DNA from: Tersicoccus mangrovi
Lineage (GTDB): Bacteria > Actinomycetota > Actinomycetes > Actinomycetales > Micrococcaceae
Reading direction: 5' to 3'
DNA: 64,000 nt
NCBI RefSeq assembly: GCF_036881825.1
Contig: NZ_JBAJMW010000008.1
Coordinates: 1-64,000 of the forward strand
Part shown: in pieces, positions 16,197-23,579 of the stretch
Numbering within the stretch: the first letter of the stretch is position 1
Layout of the letters: each line of letters opens with the position of its first letter
Made by a program: the position numbers and the translations under genes
Notes under the pieces: model-generated
What the model saw: the letters and a program-made list of their open reading frames with translations, nothing else
What the model was told of the DNA's origin: nothing
The model's database searches: none

Positions 16197-19100
16197 TTGC
16201 CACACCAACCACACCAGCGCATTCCCGAGGAGTTCGCGGGCAACGAGTGGCTCGTCGATGAACTGTACGAACAGTTCACGAAGGACCGGAATTCGGTCGA
16301 CCAGAAGTGGTGGCCGATCTTCGACTCCTTCGAGGCGGACACGCCGAACGGTCAGGCGGGCAACGGCACCGCTCCCGCCAGCCCCGCCGCACCGCGGGCC
16401 GAGCAGGCCCAGGCCCCGCAGGAGCGCACCCCCCAGGAGTCCCGCCGCAGCGGCTCGGACGTGACCGACGAGGGTCCGACCACCAACCCCGCGGATCCCG
16501 ACGCCGACGCCAAGGGCTCCCGCTCGACGATCCTGGGCGCCAAGCCCACCCCCGTCGCGGAGCCGGGCACCAACAGCACCCGCATCCGCACGCCCATTCC
16601 GGCGCAGCTGCCCGCGAACGACCGGGACCAGCGCACCGAGGAGGACACCCGCACCGTCCTCAAGGGTGTCGCGAAGGCCGTGGCCGCGAACATGGACGCC
16701 AGCCTCACCGTGCCGACCGCCACCACCGTGCGGGCCGTCCCGGCGAAGCTGCTGGTCGACAACCGCATCGTGATCAACAACCACCTGCGCCGGGCGCAGG
16801 GCGGCAAGGTCTCCTTCACCCACCTCATCGGGTTCGCCGTCGTGCGGGCCCTGGCCGCGTTCCCGTCGCAGAACGTGCGCTACGAGGTGGTCGACGGCAA
16901 GCCCACCGCTGTGCAGCCGGCGCACGTGAACTTCGGCATCGCCATCGACCTGCCGAGGCCGGACGGCTCGCGCACGCTCGTCGTGCCGAACATCAAGAAG
17001 GCCGAGACGATGAACTTCGTCGAGTTCTGGACGGCCTACGAGGACCTGATCAAGCGGGCCCGCAACAACAAGCTGACCATGGAGGACTACTCCGGGACGA
17101 CGGTCTCCCTGACCAACCCGGGTGGCATCGGCACCGTGCACTCCGTGCCGAGGCTCTCCGCGGGCCAGGCCGCCATCATCGGCGTCGGCGCCCTCGAGTA
17201 CCCTGCCGAGTTCCAGGGCTCCAGCGAGAAGACGCTGGCCAAGCACGCGATCAGCAAGATCATCACCCTGACCTCGACGTACGACCACCGGGTCATCCAG
17301 GGGGCCGGCAGCGGCGAGTTCCTCCGCCTCGTGCACCAGCTGCTGCTCGGCGAGCAGGACTTCTACGACCACATCTTCGAGGTCCTGCGGATCCCCTACG
17401 AGCCGGTCCGCTGGGCGCACGACGTGCAGGTCGACCCGATCGAGCAGATCAACAAGGTCGCCCGGATCCAGCAGCTCATCCACGCGTACCGCGTGCGCGG
17501 CCACCTGATGGCCGACATCAACCCGCTCGAGTACGTCCAGCGCAAGCACCCGGACCTCGACATCCGCACCCACGGCCTCACCCTGTGGGACCTGGACCGC
17601 GAGTGGCCCACGGGCGGCTTCGGCGACAAGCAGAAGCTGCTGCTGCGCGACGTCCTCGGCGTCCTGCGCGACGCGTACTGCCGCAACGTCGGCATCGAGT
17701 ACATGCACATCCAGTCCCCCGAGGAACGCCAGTGGTTCCAGGACCGGCTCGAGCACCCGTACAAGAAGCCGGACCGCGAGGAGCAGCTGCACATCCTCGC
17801 CAAGCTCAACGCCGCCGAGGCGTTCGAGACCTTCCTGCAGACGAAGTTCGTCGGTCAGAAGCGGTTCTCCCTCGAGGGCAGCGAGTCCCTCATCCCGCTG
17901 CTGGACGCGATCATGGACAACGCGGCCGACGACGGGCTGGACGAGGTGGCCATCGGCATGGCGCACCGCGGCCGGCTCAACGTGCTGACCAACATCGCGG
18001 GCAAGACCTACGCCCAGGTGTTCCGCGAGTTCGAGGGCGTCGTCGACCCGAAGTCCGTCCAGGGCTCCGGTGACGTGAAGTACCACCTCGGAACCGAGGG
18101 CTCGTACGTCTCCGAGAAGGGCAACAAGACCAAGGTCTACCTGGCCGCCAACCCGTCGCACCTCGAGGCCGTCGACGGCGTCGTCGAGGGCATCGTGCGG
18201 GCGAAGCAGGACCGGCTGAACCAGGGCTCCGACGGCCCCACCTCATTCCCGGTGCTCGCCGTCCAGGTGCACGGTGACGCCGCGTTCGCCGGCCAGGGCG
18301 TCGTCGCCGAGACGCTGAACCTCTCCCAGCTGCGCGGCTACCGCACCGGCGGCACGATCCACGTGATCGTCAACAACCAGGTCGGCTTCACCACGGCTCC
18401 GTCCTCAGGGCGCTCCTCGGTCTACTCGACCGACGTCGCCCGGATGGTGCAGGCGCCGATCTTCCACGTCAACGGGGACGACCCCGAGTCCGTGGTGCGG
18501 GTCGCCCAGATGGCGTACGCCTACCGGCAGCGGTTCCACAAGGACGTCGTGATCGACATGATCAGCTACCGGCGCCGCGGCCACAACGAGGGCGACGACC
18601 CCTCGATGACGCAGCCGATGATGTACACCCTCATCGAGCACAAGCGCTCCACCCGGAAGCTGTACACCGAGGCCCTCGTCGGCCGCGGCGACATCAGCCA
18701 GGAGGAGGCCGACCAGGCGCTCAAGGACTACCAGGAGCGGCTCGAACGGGTCTTCTCCGAGACGCACGCCGCCCAGACCTCCCCGATGCCGGTGGTGACG
18801 AAGGACAGCGACGCGGTCTCCGACCTCGAGCGCCCCACCGCGCAGCAGGAGGACGACGGCGGGATCATCGTGCCGGACTCGACGGCCATCAGCGCTGAGC
18901 GACTGGCCCGCATCGGCCAGGCCCACCTGGACATCCCCGAGGGCTTCACGGTGCACCCGAAGCTCAAGGCGTTGCTCGAGAAGCGCGAGGCGATGTCCCG
19001 CGAGGGCGGCATCGACTGGGGCTTCGGTGAACTCGCCGCGCTCGGGTCGCTGCTCATGGAGGGCGTGCCCGTCCGGCTCGCCGGCCAGGACTCCCGCCGT

Positions 19101-20033
19101 GGCACGTTCGTGCAGCGGCACGCGGTGTTCCACGACCGGATGACCGGTGACGAGTGGACGCCGCTGACGCACCTGACCGAGGACCAGGCGAAGCTGTGGA
19201 TCTACGACTCGCTGCTGAGCGAGTACGCGGCCATGGGCTTCGAGTACGGCTACTCGGTGGAGCGGCCCGACGCCCTCGTGCTGTGGGAGGCGCAGTTCGG
19301 CGACTTCGCCAACGGCGCCCAGACCATCATCGACGAGTTCATCTCCTCGGCCGAGCAGAAGTGGGGTCAGCGGTCCTCGCTCACCCTGCTGCTGCCGCAC
19401 GGCTACGAGGGGCAGGGCCCGGACCACTCCTCCGCGCGGATCGAGCGGTACCTGGCCCTGTGCGCCGAGGACAACATGACGGTGGCCAACCCGACGACCC
19501 CGGCGTCGCACTTCCACCTGCTGCGGCGGCACGCGTTCAGCAAGCCGCGCCGGCCGCTGATCGTCTTCACGCCGAAGCAGCTGCTCCGCCTCAAGGCCGC
19601 GGCCTCCTCGGTGGAGGACTTCACCGAGGGCACGTTCCAGCCCGTGATCGGCGACCAGGCGAACCTGCGGGCGGGGGACGTCAAGCGCGTCGTCATCGTC
19701 TCGGGCCGGCTGTACTACGACCTCGCGGCGCACCGGGAGAAGCAGGGCATCACCGACACCGCGATCATCCGGGTCGAGCGGCTCTACCCGCTGCCGCTCG
19801 AGGAGGTGCGGGCCCAGCTGGCGACGTACCCGAACGCGGAGATCGTCTGGGCGCAGGACGAGCCGGCGAACCAGGGTCCGTGGCCGTTCATGGGCCTGAA
19901 CCTGGCGCCGCAGCTCGACCGCCCGGTGCGGCTCGTGTCCCGCCCGGCCTCGGCCTCCCCCGCCACGGGGTCGGCCAAGCGCCATGCGGTGGAACTGCAG
20001 GGGCTCGTCTCCTCGGCGTTCGGCGCGAACTGA
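16197..20033 (+). CDS. kgd: Multifunctional 2-oxoglutarate decarboxylase/dehydrogenase E1-E2 (Kgd)
   Basis: A 1278-residue actinobacterial fusion enzyme of the TCA cycle. After the NEWLVDELYEQF segment and a Pro/Ala/Gln-rich linker comes a succinyltransferase (SucB-like) domain at about 140-390, with TYDHRVIQGAGSGEFL near 360. The thiamine-diphosphate E1 domains (SucA-like) follow, with HRGRLNVL near 590, NNQVGFTT near 725 and GHNEGDDPS near 795. There is no lipoyl domain, as expected for Kgd, which relies on a separate lipoylated E2. A TTG start at 16197 with GGAAGAGG upstream matches the usual N terminus; a GTG at about 16161 would add 12 residues. A strong terminator follows. Confidence 0.95.
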   Translation: MPHQPHQRIPEEFAGNEWLVDELYEQFTKDRNSVDQKWWPIFDSFEADTPNGQAGNGTAPASPAAPRAEQAQAPQERTPQESRRSGSDVTDEGPTTNPADPDADAKGSRSTILGAKPTPVAEPGTNSTRIRTPIPAQLPANDRDQRTEEDTRTVLKGVAKAVAANMDASLTVPTATTVRAVPAKLLVDNRIVINNHLRRAQGGKVSFTHLIGFAVVRALAAFPSQNVRYEVVDGKPTAVQPAHVNFGIAIDLPRPDGSRTLVVPNIKKAETMNFVEFWTAYEDLIKRARNNKLTMEDYSGTTVSLTNPGGIGTVHSVPRLSAGQAAIIGVGALEYPAEFQGSSEKTLAKHAISKIITLTSTYDHRVIQGAGSGEFLRLVHQLLLGEQDFYDHIFEVLRIPYEPVRWAHDVQVDPIEQINKVARIQQLIHAYRVRGHLMADINPLEYVQRKHPDLDIRTHGLTLWDLDREWPTGGFGDKQKLLLRDVLGVLRDAYCRNVGIEYMHIQSPEERQWFQDRLEHPYKKPDREEQLHILAKLNAAEAFETFLQTKFVGQKRFSLEGSESLIPLLDAIMDNAADDGLDEVAIGMAHRGRLNVLTNIAGKTYAQVFREFEGVVDPKSVQGSGDVKYHLGTEGSYVSEKGNKTKVYLAANPSHLEAVDGVVEGIVRAKQDRLNQGSDGPTSFPVLAVQVHGDAAFAGQGVVAETLNLSQLRGYRTGGTIHVIVNNQVGFTTAPSSGRSSVYSTDVARMVQAPIFHVNGDDPESVVRVAQMAYAYRQRFHKDVVIDMISYRRRGHNEGDDPSMTQPMMYTLIEHKRSTRKLYTEALVGRGDISQEEADQALKDYQERLERVFSETHAAQTSPMPVVTKDSDAVSDLERPTAQQEDDGGIIVPDSTAISAERLARIGQAHLDIPEGFTVHPKLKALLEKREAMSREGGIDWGFGELAALGSLLMEGVPVRLAGQDSRRGTFVQRHAVFHDRMTGDEWTPLTHLTEDQAKLWIYDSLLSEYAAMGFEYGYSVERPDALVLWEAQFGDFANGAQTIIDEFISSAEQKWGQRSSLTLLLPHGYEGQGPDHSSARIERYLALCAEDNMTVANPTTPASHFHLLRRHAFSKPRRPLIVFTPKQLLRLKAAASSVEDFTEGTFQPVIGDQANLRAGDVKRVVIVSGRLYYDLAAHREKQGITDTAIIRVERLYPLPLEEVRAQLATYPNAEIVWAQDEPANQGPWPFMGLNLAPQLDRPVRLVSRPASASPATGSAKRHAVELQGLVSSAFGAN

Positions 20034-20042
20034 TCCACCCCG

Positions 20043-20077
20043 CGACGGGCGCCGTGGCCGGTCCACGGCGCCCGTCG
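20043..20077 (+). terminator. kgd terminator
   Basis: CGACGGGCGCCGTGG and CCACGGCGCCCGTCG form a perfect 15-bp stem around loop CCGGT, beginning 10 nt after the kgd stop codon. No U-tract follows. Confidence 0.8.
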
Positions 20078-20139
20078 GCGGCTCTCCGCACCATCTCGCT
20101 CTCTCGTTCTGTCCCCACCAGGGAAGGGTCGTCTCCGCC

Positions 20140-20742
20140 GTGTTCGAGCAACGCACCGTCCGCATCAGCGCCGTCGGCGACGAGCTGCTGGCCGGCGTCG
20201 GCGACCCGCGTGCCCTGGGCTGGTTCGGCCGCGTGATCGCCCGTACCCCCACTGACGACCTGGACCTGGCCGCGTACACCCTGGCCGCCCCGCAGGAGGG
20301 CACCGAGGCGCTGGCCGCCCGGTGGCAGGACGAGGTGGGCCGCCGGTTCGAGGACGGCGCCGAGAACCGCCTCGTCGTGGGCCTCGCCGCGCACGACCTG
20401 GACGTCGAGGTCTCCAGCGCCCGCAGCCGGCTCAACCTCGCCAACATCATCGACGGGGCCTCGCAGCAGGGCATCCCCGTGATCGTCGTCGGGCCGCCCC
20501 CGGGACTCGACCCGGTGCGGAACCGGCGCCTCGCGGACCTGTCCGCCGCGTTCGCCGACGTCACCACCCGGCGGCGGCACATCTACGTCGACACCTTCAC
20601 GCCGCTGCAGCACCACGAGCAGTGGCGCGCGGACCTGGCCGCGAACGACGGCCGGCCCGGTCAGGCCGGGTACGGCCTGCTCGCGTGGCTCGTGCTGCAC
20701 CGCGGCTGGTACGAGTGGATGCGGCTGCCCGTCCCCGCGTGA
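20140..20742 (+). CDS. SGNH/GDSL-like protein without catalytic residues
   Basis: A 200-residue protein with the overall pattern of an SGNH (GDSL) hydrolase. The block I motif, usually GDS, reads GDELLAGVGDPRALGW (residues 10-25), so Glu replaces the Ser nucleophile. Block III has AAHD instead of GxND, and the C-terminal block reads DGRPGQAGY, where hydrolases have DGxHP. Serine hydrolase chemistry therefore looks impossible; a binding or regulatory role is more likely. GTG at 20140 is the first start consistent with the fold, with GGAAGGG about 12 nt upstream. It lies alone after the kgd terminator. Confidence 0.7.
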   Translation: MFEQRTVRISAVGDELLAGVGDPRALGWFGRVIARTPTDDLDLAAYTLAAPQEGTEALAARWQDEVGRRFEDGAENRLVVGLAAHDLDVEVSSARSRLNLANIIDGASQQGIPVIVVGPPPGLDPVRNRRLADLSAAFADVTTRRRHIYVDTFTPLQHHEQWRADLAANDGRPGQAGYGLLAWLVLHRGWYEWMRLPVPA

Positions 20743-20776
20743 CGGCCGGCCCCCTGGTTCAACCGGCGTCGCCCCG

Positions 20777-21175
20777 CTACTGATCCCGTGAGGAGAGCAG
20801 GCAGAACTCGTTGCCCTCGGGATCGGCGAAGACGTCCCACGTGCCGTCGGGGCCCTGGCCGACGTCGGCTCGGGTGGCGCCGAGCCGCAGCAGCCGGTCG
20901 ATCTGCTCGTCCCGGTCCAGGCTCGTGTGCGGCGCCAGGTCCAGGTGCAGGCGGTTCTTGCCCGCCTTCTCCTCCGGCACGGTCACGAAGACCAGCCCCG
21001 GCGGCACCCGGTCGAACGGCGTCGAGGCGACGGTCTCCTCCGCCCAGCGCGGGATGACGACGACCTCGTCCTCGGCCTCGTACACCACCTGCCAGTTCAG
21101 CACCTCGGCCCACCAGCGACCCTGGGCGGCGACGTCGCGGCTGTCGATGACGATCGAGTACCAGCGCAGATCCAT
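20777..21175 (-). CDS. VOC (glyoxalase/bleomycin resistance) superfamily protein
   Basis: A 132-residue protein with the paired beta-alpha-beta-beta-beta pattern of the vicinal oxygen chelate fold. It begins MDLRWYSIVIDSRDVAAQGR, with RLHLDLAP near residue 72 and a C-terminal DPEGNEFCLL that supplies the family's last metal-ligand position. The reaction is unknown: members include glyoxalases, dioxygenases and antibiotic-binding proteins, and this one resembles the single-domain 'glyoxalase-like' group. The ATG at 21175 has GGAG 7 nt upstream; the longer reading adds unrelated residues. Confidence 0.8.
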   Translation of the reverse strand: MDLRWYSIVIDSRDVAAQGRWWAEVLNWQVVYEAEDEVVVIPRWAEETVASTPFDRVPPGLVFVTVPEEKAGKNRLHLDLAPHTSLDRDEQIDRLLRLGATRADVGQGPDGTWDVFADPEGNEFCLLSSRDQ

Positions 21176-21343
21176 GGCTTCTCCAGCTCGTGAGGGACGT
21201 TCGTGAGGGACTGACGGACGCCAGCGTAGGAGTCGATGCGGACAGCTCCCGTCCTCAGCCGTGCGGCGACCGGGTCCGGAGCACGGCTCCCACTGTGGGA
21301 GAATGGACGGCGACGATGACGACCGACGGCGAAGGAGGCAGTG

Positions 21344-21418
21344 ATGAGCAAGCGGGCACGCAAGCGCCGCGACCGCAAGCGCGGTGGGGCCAACCACGGC
21401 AAGCGGCCGAACACCTGA
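21344..21418 (+). CDS. Ribosomal protein bL37 (24 residues)
   Basis: A 24-codon gene encoding a very basic peptide that starts MSKRARKRRDRKRGG and ends ANHGKRPNT. This matches the small actinobacterial large-subunit protein bL37 seen in mycobacterial ribosome structures, which has the same length, the KRxRKRRDRK core and the NHGKRPN ending. Its ribosome site GAAGGAGG lies 6 nt before the ATG, and a strong hairpin follows the stop. It is too short for usual gene-finding cutoffs. It sits alone, convergent with rsrA-sigR. Confidence 0.85.
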   Translation: MSKRARKRRDRKRGGANHGKRPNT

Positions 21419-21427
21419 GCCGTTGAC

Positions 21428-21476
21428 GGCATGAGAAAGGTCCCCCGGACGATGTCCGAGGGCCCTTTCTCATGCC
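21428..21476. terminator. Bidirectional terminator between bL37 and rsrA
   Basis: A perfect 13-bp outer stem GGCATGAGAAAGG/CCTTTCTCATGCC encloses a second stem CCCCCGGAC/GTCCGaGGG. It lies 10 nt after the bL37 stop and about 55 nt from the rsrA stop on the other strand. It is symmetrical and can serve both. Confidence 0.85.
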
Positions 21477-21530
21477 CGCACGACTGCCGGCGGTGACGGC
21501 TCGGCCGCCGCCGGCGGGGCGGTCACGTGG

Positions 21531-21794
21531 TCAACGGGAGACGCGAACGGCGGTGATGCGACTGATGATCGTGGCCTTGAGCGTCTCGGGAGCGGTCTCG
21601 GCGCAGCTGCGCCGCACGACGGTGCGGATCACCCGCTCGACCTCCTCCTCCTGGACGCACTCGGGGCAGTGGTCGAGGTGCGCCTTGATCTCGGCGATGT
21701 CCTCGCGCGCCAACGCTCCGTCGAGGTACTCGTAGAGTCGCTCGATCCTGGAATCCGTGCAGCCCCCCAGGGCCGTGCAGTCGTCCTCACTCAT
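21531..21794 (-). CDS. rsrA: Anti-sigma factor RsrA (redox-sensing, zinc)
   Basis: An 87-residue zinc-binding anti-sigma factor. The HxxxCxxC motif reads HLDHCPEC at about residues 42-49, with another Cys upstream (DDCTALGGC) and a further one near 68 (RSC). In Streptomyces and mycobacteria, disulfide stress oxidises these thiols, releases zinc and frees the sigma factor. It is encoded directly after its partner sigR with an ATGA overlap, so stoichiometry is likely set by translational coupling. An ECF sigma/anti-sigma pair with this motif is well established as SigR-RsrA (SigH-RshA in mycobacteria). Confidence 0.9.
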   Translation of the reverse strand: MSEDDCTALGGCTDSRIERLYEYLDGALAREDIAEIKAHLDHCPECVQEEEVERVIRTVVRRSCAETAPETLKATIISRITAVRVSR

Positions 21795-22507
21795 GTCGTC
21801 TTCTCCTTGGTGCTGCTCACCTTCATACCGCGGTCCGCGGCGTAGTCGGACAGCTTCTCTCGTAACAACCTCCGGCCGCGGTGCAGGCGCGACATCACGG
21901 TGCCGATCGGCGTCCCCATGATCTCCGAGATCTCCTTGTAGGCGAAGCCCTCGACGTCGGAGAGGTAGACGGCCAGCCGGAAGTCCTCGGGGATCTCCTG
22001 CAGGGCGCGCTTGACGTCCGAGTCCGGCAGGTGGTCCAGGGCCTCCGCCTCGGCCGAGCGCAGCCCGGTCGACGTGTGGGACTCGGCCCGCGCGATCTGC
22101 CAGTCCTCGATGTTCTCCGACTGCGACTGCTGGGGCTCCCGCTGCCGCTTGCGGTAGAGGTTGATGTACGTGTTGGTCAGGATCCGGTACAGCCAGGCCT
22201 TGAGATTCGTGCCCGGCTTGTACTGGTGGAAGGCCGAGAAGGCCTTGGCGTAGGCCTCCTGGACCAGGTCCTCGGCGTCCGCGGGGTTGCGGGCCATCCG
22301 CAGGGCGGCCGAGTACAGCTGGTCGACGTACTGGAGCGCGTCCCGCTCGAAACGGGCGCGGCGTTCCTCCGCCGTCTCGGTGGCGACGTCGACATCGGGG
22401 GAATCGGTCGGCGCGTCGCTCGCGGCGGCGCCGGCCGCCGGAGGGGGCGTGCGGGGTGCTGAAGTCATCGTCGTCCAGTCTACTGGCGTCGCTTCGAGCA
22501 CCGGCAT
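21791..22507 (-). CDS. sigR: ECF sigma factor SigR/SigH (thiol-oxidative stress)
   Basis: A 238-residue ECF sigma factor. Region 2 includes DAEDLVQEAYAKAFSAFHQYKPG near 76-98, and region 4 contains EGFAYKEISEIMGTPIGTVMSRLHRGR near 193-219. It directs RNA polymerase to genes for thiol and protein repair when RsrA is oxidised. Two starts are possible: ATG 22507 with a strong GGAGG site, downstream of a SigR-type promoter, and ATG 22468, 13 codons later, which lies 8 nt after a -10 TAGACT. This echoes the long and short SigR forms known in Streptomyces. Autoregulation is supported by the promoter below. Confidence 0.93.
   Translation of the reverse strand: MPVLEATPVDWTTMTSAPRTPPPAAGAAASDAPTDSPDVDVATETAEERRARFERDALQYVDQLYSAALRMARNPADAEDLVQEAYAKAFSAFHQYKPGTNLKAWLYRILTNTYINLYRKRQREPQQSQSENIEDWQIARAESHTSTGLRSAEAEALDHLPDSDVKRALQEIPEDFRLAVYLSDVEGFAYKEISEIMGTPIGTVMSRLHRGRRLLREKLSDYAADRGMKVSSTKEKTT
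22477..22482 (-). promoter_or_regulatory. Internal -10 for a short form of SigR
   Basis: TAGACT on the minus strand, inside the first codons of the long reading, ends 8 nt before the in-frame ATG at 22468. It would give a housekeeping, nearly leaderless message for a 225-residue form. Confidence 0.4.
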
Positions 22508-22581
22508 GGCCCCTCCTCCCGTGTCCGTCCTGGTCGTTCCGAATCGGTCGTCGCGATCGACCGTTCCTTCCGCCAGATGCC

Positions 22582-22608
22582 AACCACGGCGAACCGACCT
22601 GTTATTCC
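22582..22608 (-). promoter_or_regulatory. SigR-dependent autoregulatory promoter
   Basis: On the minus strand GGAAT (22608-22604) is followed after 19 nt by GTT (22584-22582). This is the established -35/-10 pattern of SigR/SigH promoters (GGAAT, about 18-19 nt, GTT). It lies about 75 nt upstream of the long sigR start, so sigR-rsrA is very likely self-activated. Confidence 0.8.
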
Positions 22609-22837
22609 CCGGGCCCCGGGAGGCCGACCGCCTTTTCCCCTCCCGGCACCGTCCAGACACCGTCCCGATCCAGCTCCGATCCTGCTCTGCGGGGCCCCGT
22701 GCGTCGGGCCCGGGTGGGCGGAGGGCGGAAAAGATGGAAAACTGACAAGCACCGACCCTCGGCGCCGCCGTGGACCGCCGGCCAGCACGGCCGTCACCGC
22801 ACGTCGGCGCCGTCGTCCCACCGCTTGGAGGCAGATC

Positions 22838-23569
22838 ATGACGCTCGTTCGTTTCTTCGCCCGCCCCGCCCTCGCCGGCACCTTCGTCCTCTCCGGCATC
22901 GACCGGGTCAGGAACGCCGCCACCCAGGCCTCCTCGCTGCAGCCGGTGCTCGGCGGCCTGCGCTCGGTGGCCCCGCAGGTCGCCCAGTACACGCGCGACG
23001 AGGTCACGGTCACCCGGGTGCTCGGCGGCGTGCAGACCGGCGCGGGTGCGCTGCTGGCCATCGGCAGGTTCAGCCGGCTGGCCTCGACCGTGCTCGTGGG
23101 CACCCAGGCGGTCAACGCGTGGGTCGAGTTCTCGCAGGCGCCGGCCGACACGGCCGAGCAGAAGACCGCCCGCCGGACGCAGCTGCTCAAGAACGTCGGC
23201 CTCGCCGGCGGCGCCGCCCTGGCCGCCGTCGACCGCAACGGCAAGCCGTCCCTGGCCTGGCGCGCCGAGCACGCCGCGACCAGCGCCAAGCGCTCCGCGC
23301 AGCGCTCGGAGACCCGCAAAAACATCGCGAAGACCGCCGCGGACGCGAAGAAGAACGTCCGCAGCGTCGCGGCGGACACGAAGAAGAACGTGCAGAAGAG
23401 CACCGCGGACGCGCGCACGAATCTGCAGAAGAGCACGGCCGACGTCCGCAAGAACGTGAAGAGCACGGCCGCGAAGACGTCGAAGAACGCGAGCCGCAAC
23501 GCGTCGAAGAACGTCTCCGAGTGGCAGAAGAAGGCCGAGAAGCAGCTCAAGGCCGCCGGCATCCTCTGA
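22838..23569 (+). CDS. DoxX family membrane protein with an 11-residue-repeat tail
   Basis: A 243-residue protein. The first ~140 residues form a DoxX-type domain with several hydrophobic helices (LVRFFARPALAGTFVLSGID at the start). From about 160 to 228 comes a highly charged, Ala/Lys/Asn-rich tail built of 11-residue units such as KNVRSVAADTK, KNVQKSTADAR and TNLQKSTADVR. These resemble group 3 LEA or apolipoprotein-like amphipathic helices and could lie on a membrane or protect proteins. DoxX proteins are tied to thiol stress in mycobacteria, and the gene is divergent from sigR. GGAGG lies 8 nt before the ATG. The function of the fusion is unknown. Confidence 0.78.
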   Translation: MTLVRFFARPALAGTFVLSGIDRVRNAATQASSLQPVLGGLRSVAPQVAQYTRDEVTVTRVLGGVQTGAGALLAIGRFSRLASTVLVGTQAVNAWVEFSQAPADTAEQKTARRTQLLKNVGLAGGAALAAVDRNGKPSLAWRAEHAATSAKRSAQRSETRKNIAKTAADAKKNVRSVAADTKKNVQKSTADARTNLQKSTADVRKNVKSTAAKTSKNASRNASKNVSEWQKKAEKQLKAAGIL

Positions 23570-23579
23570 GCCCGACCCG

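Noticed and set aside
22731..22750. SigR-type promoter for the DoxX gene (GGAAAA motifs)
   Set aside because: No GTT element at the right distance was found, so only sigR is called a SigR target.
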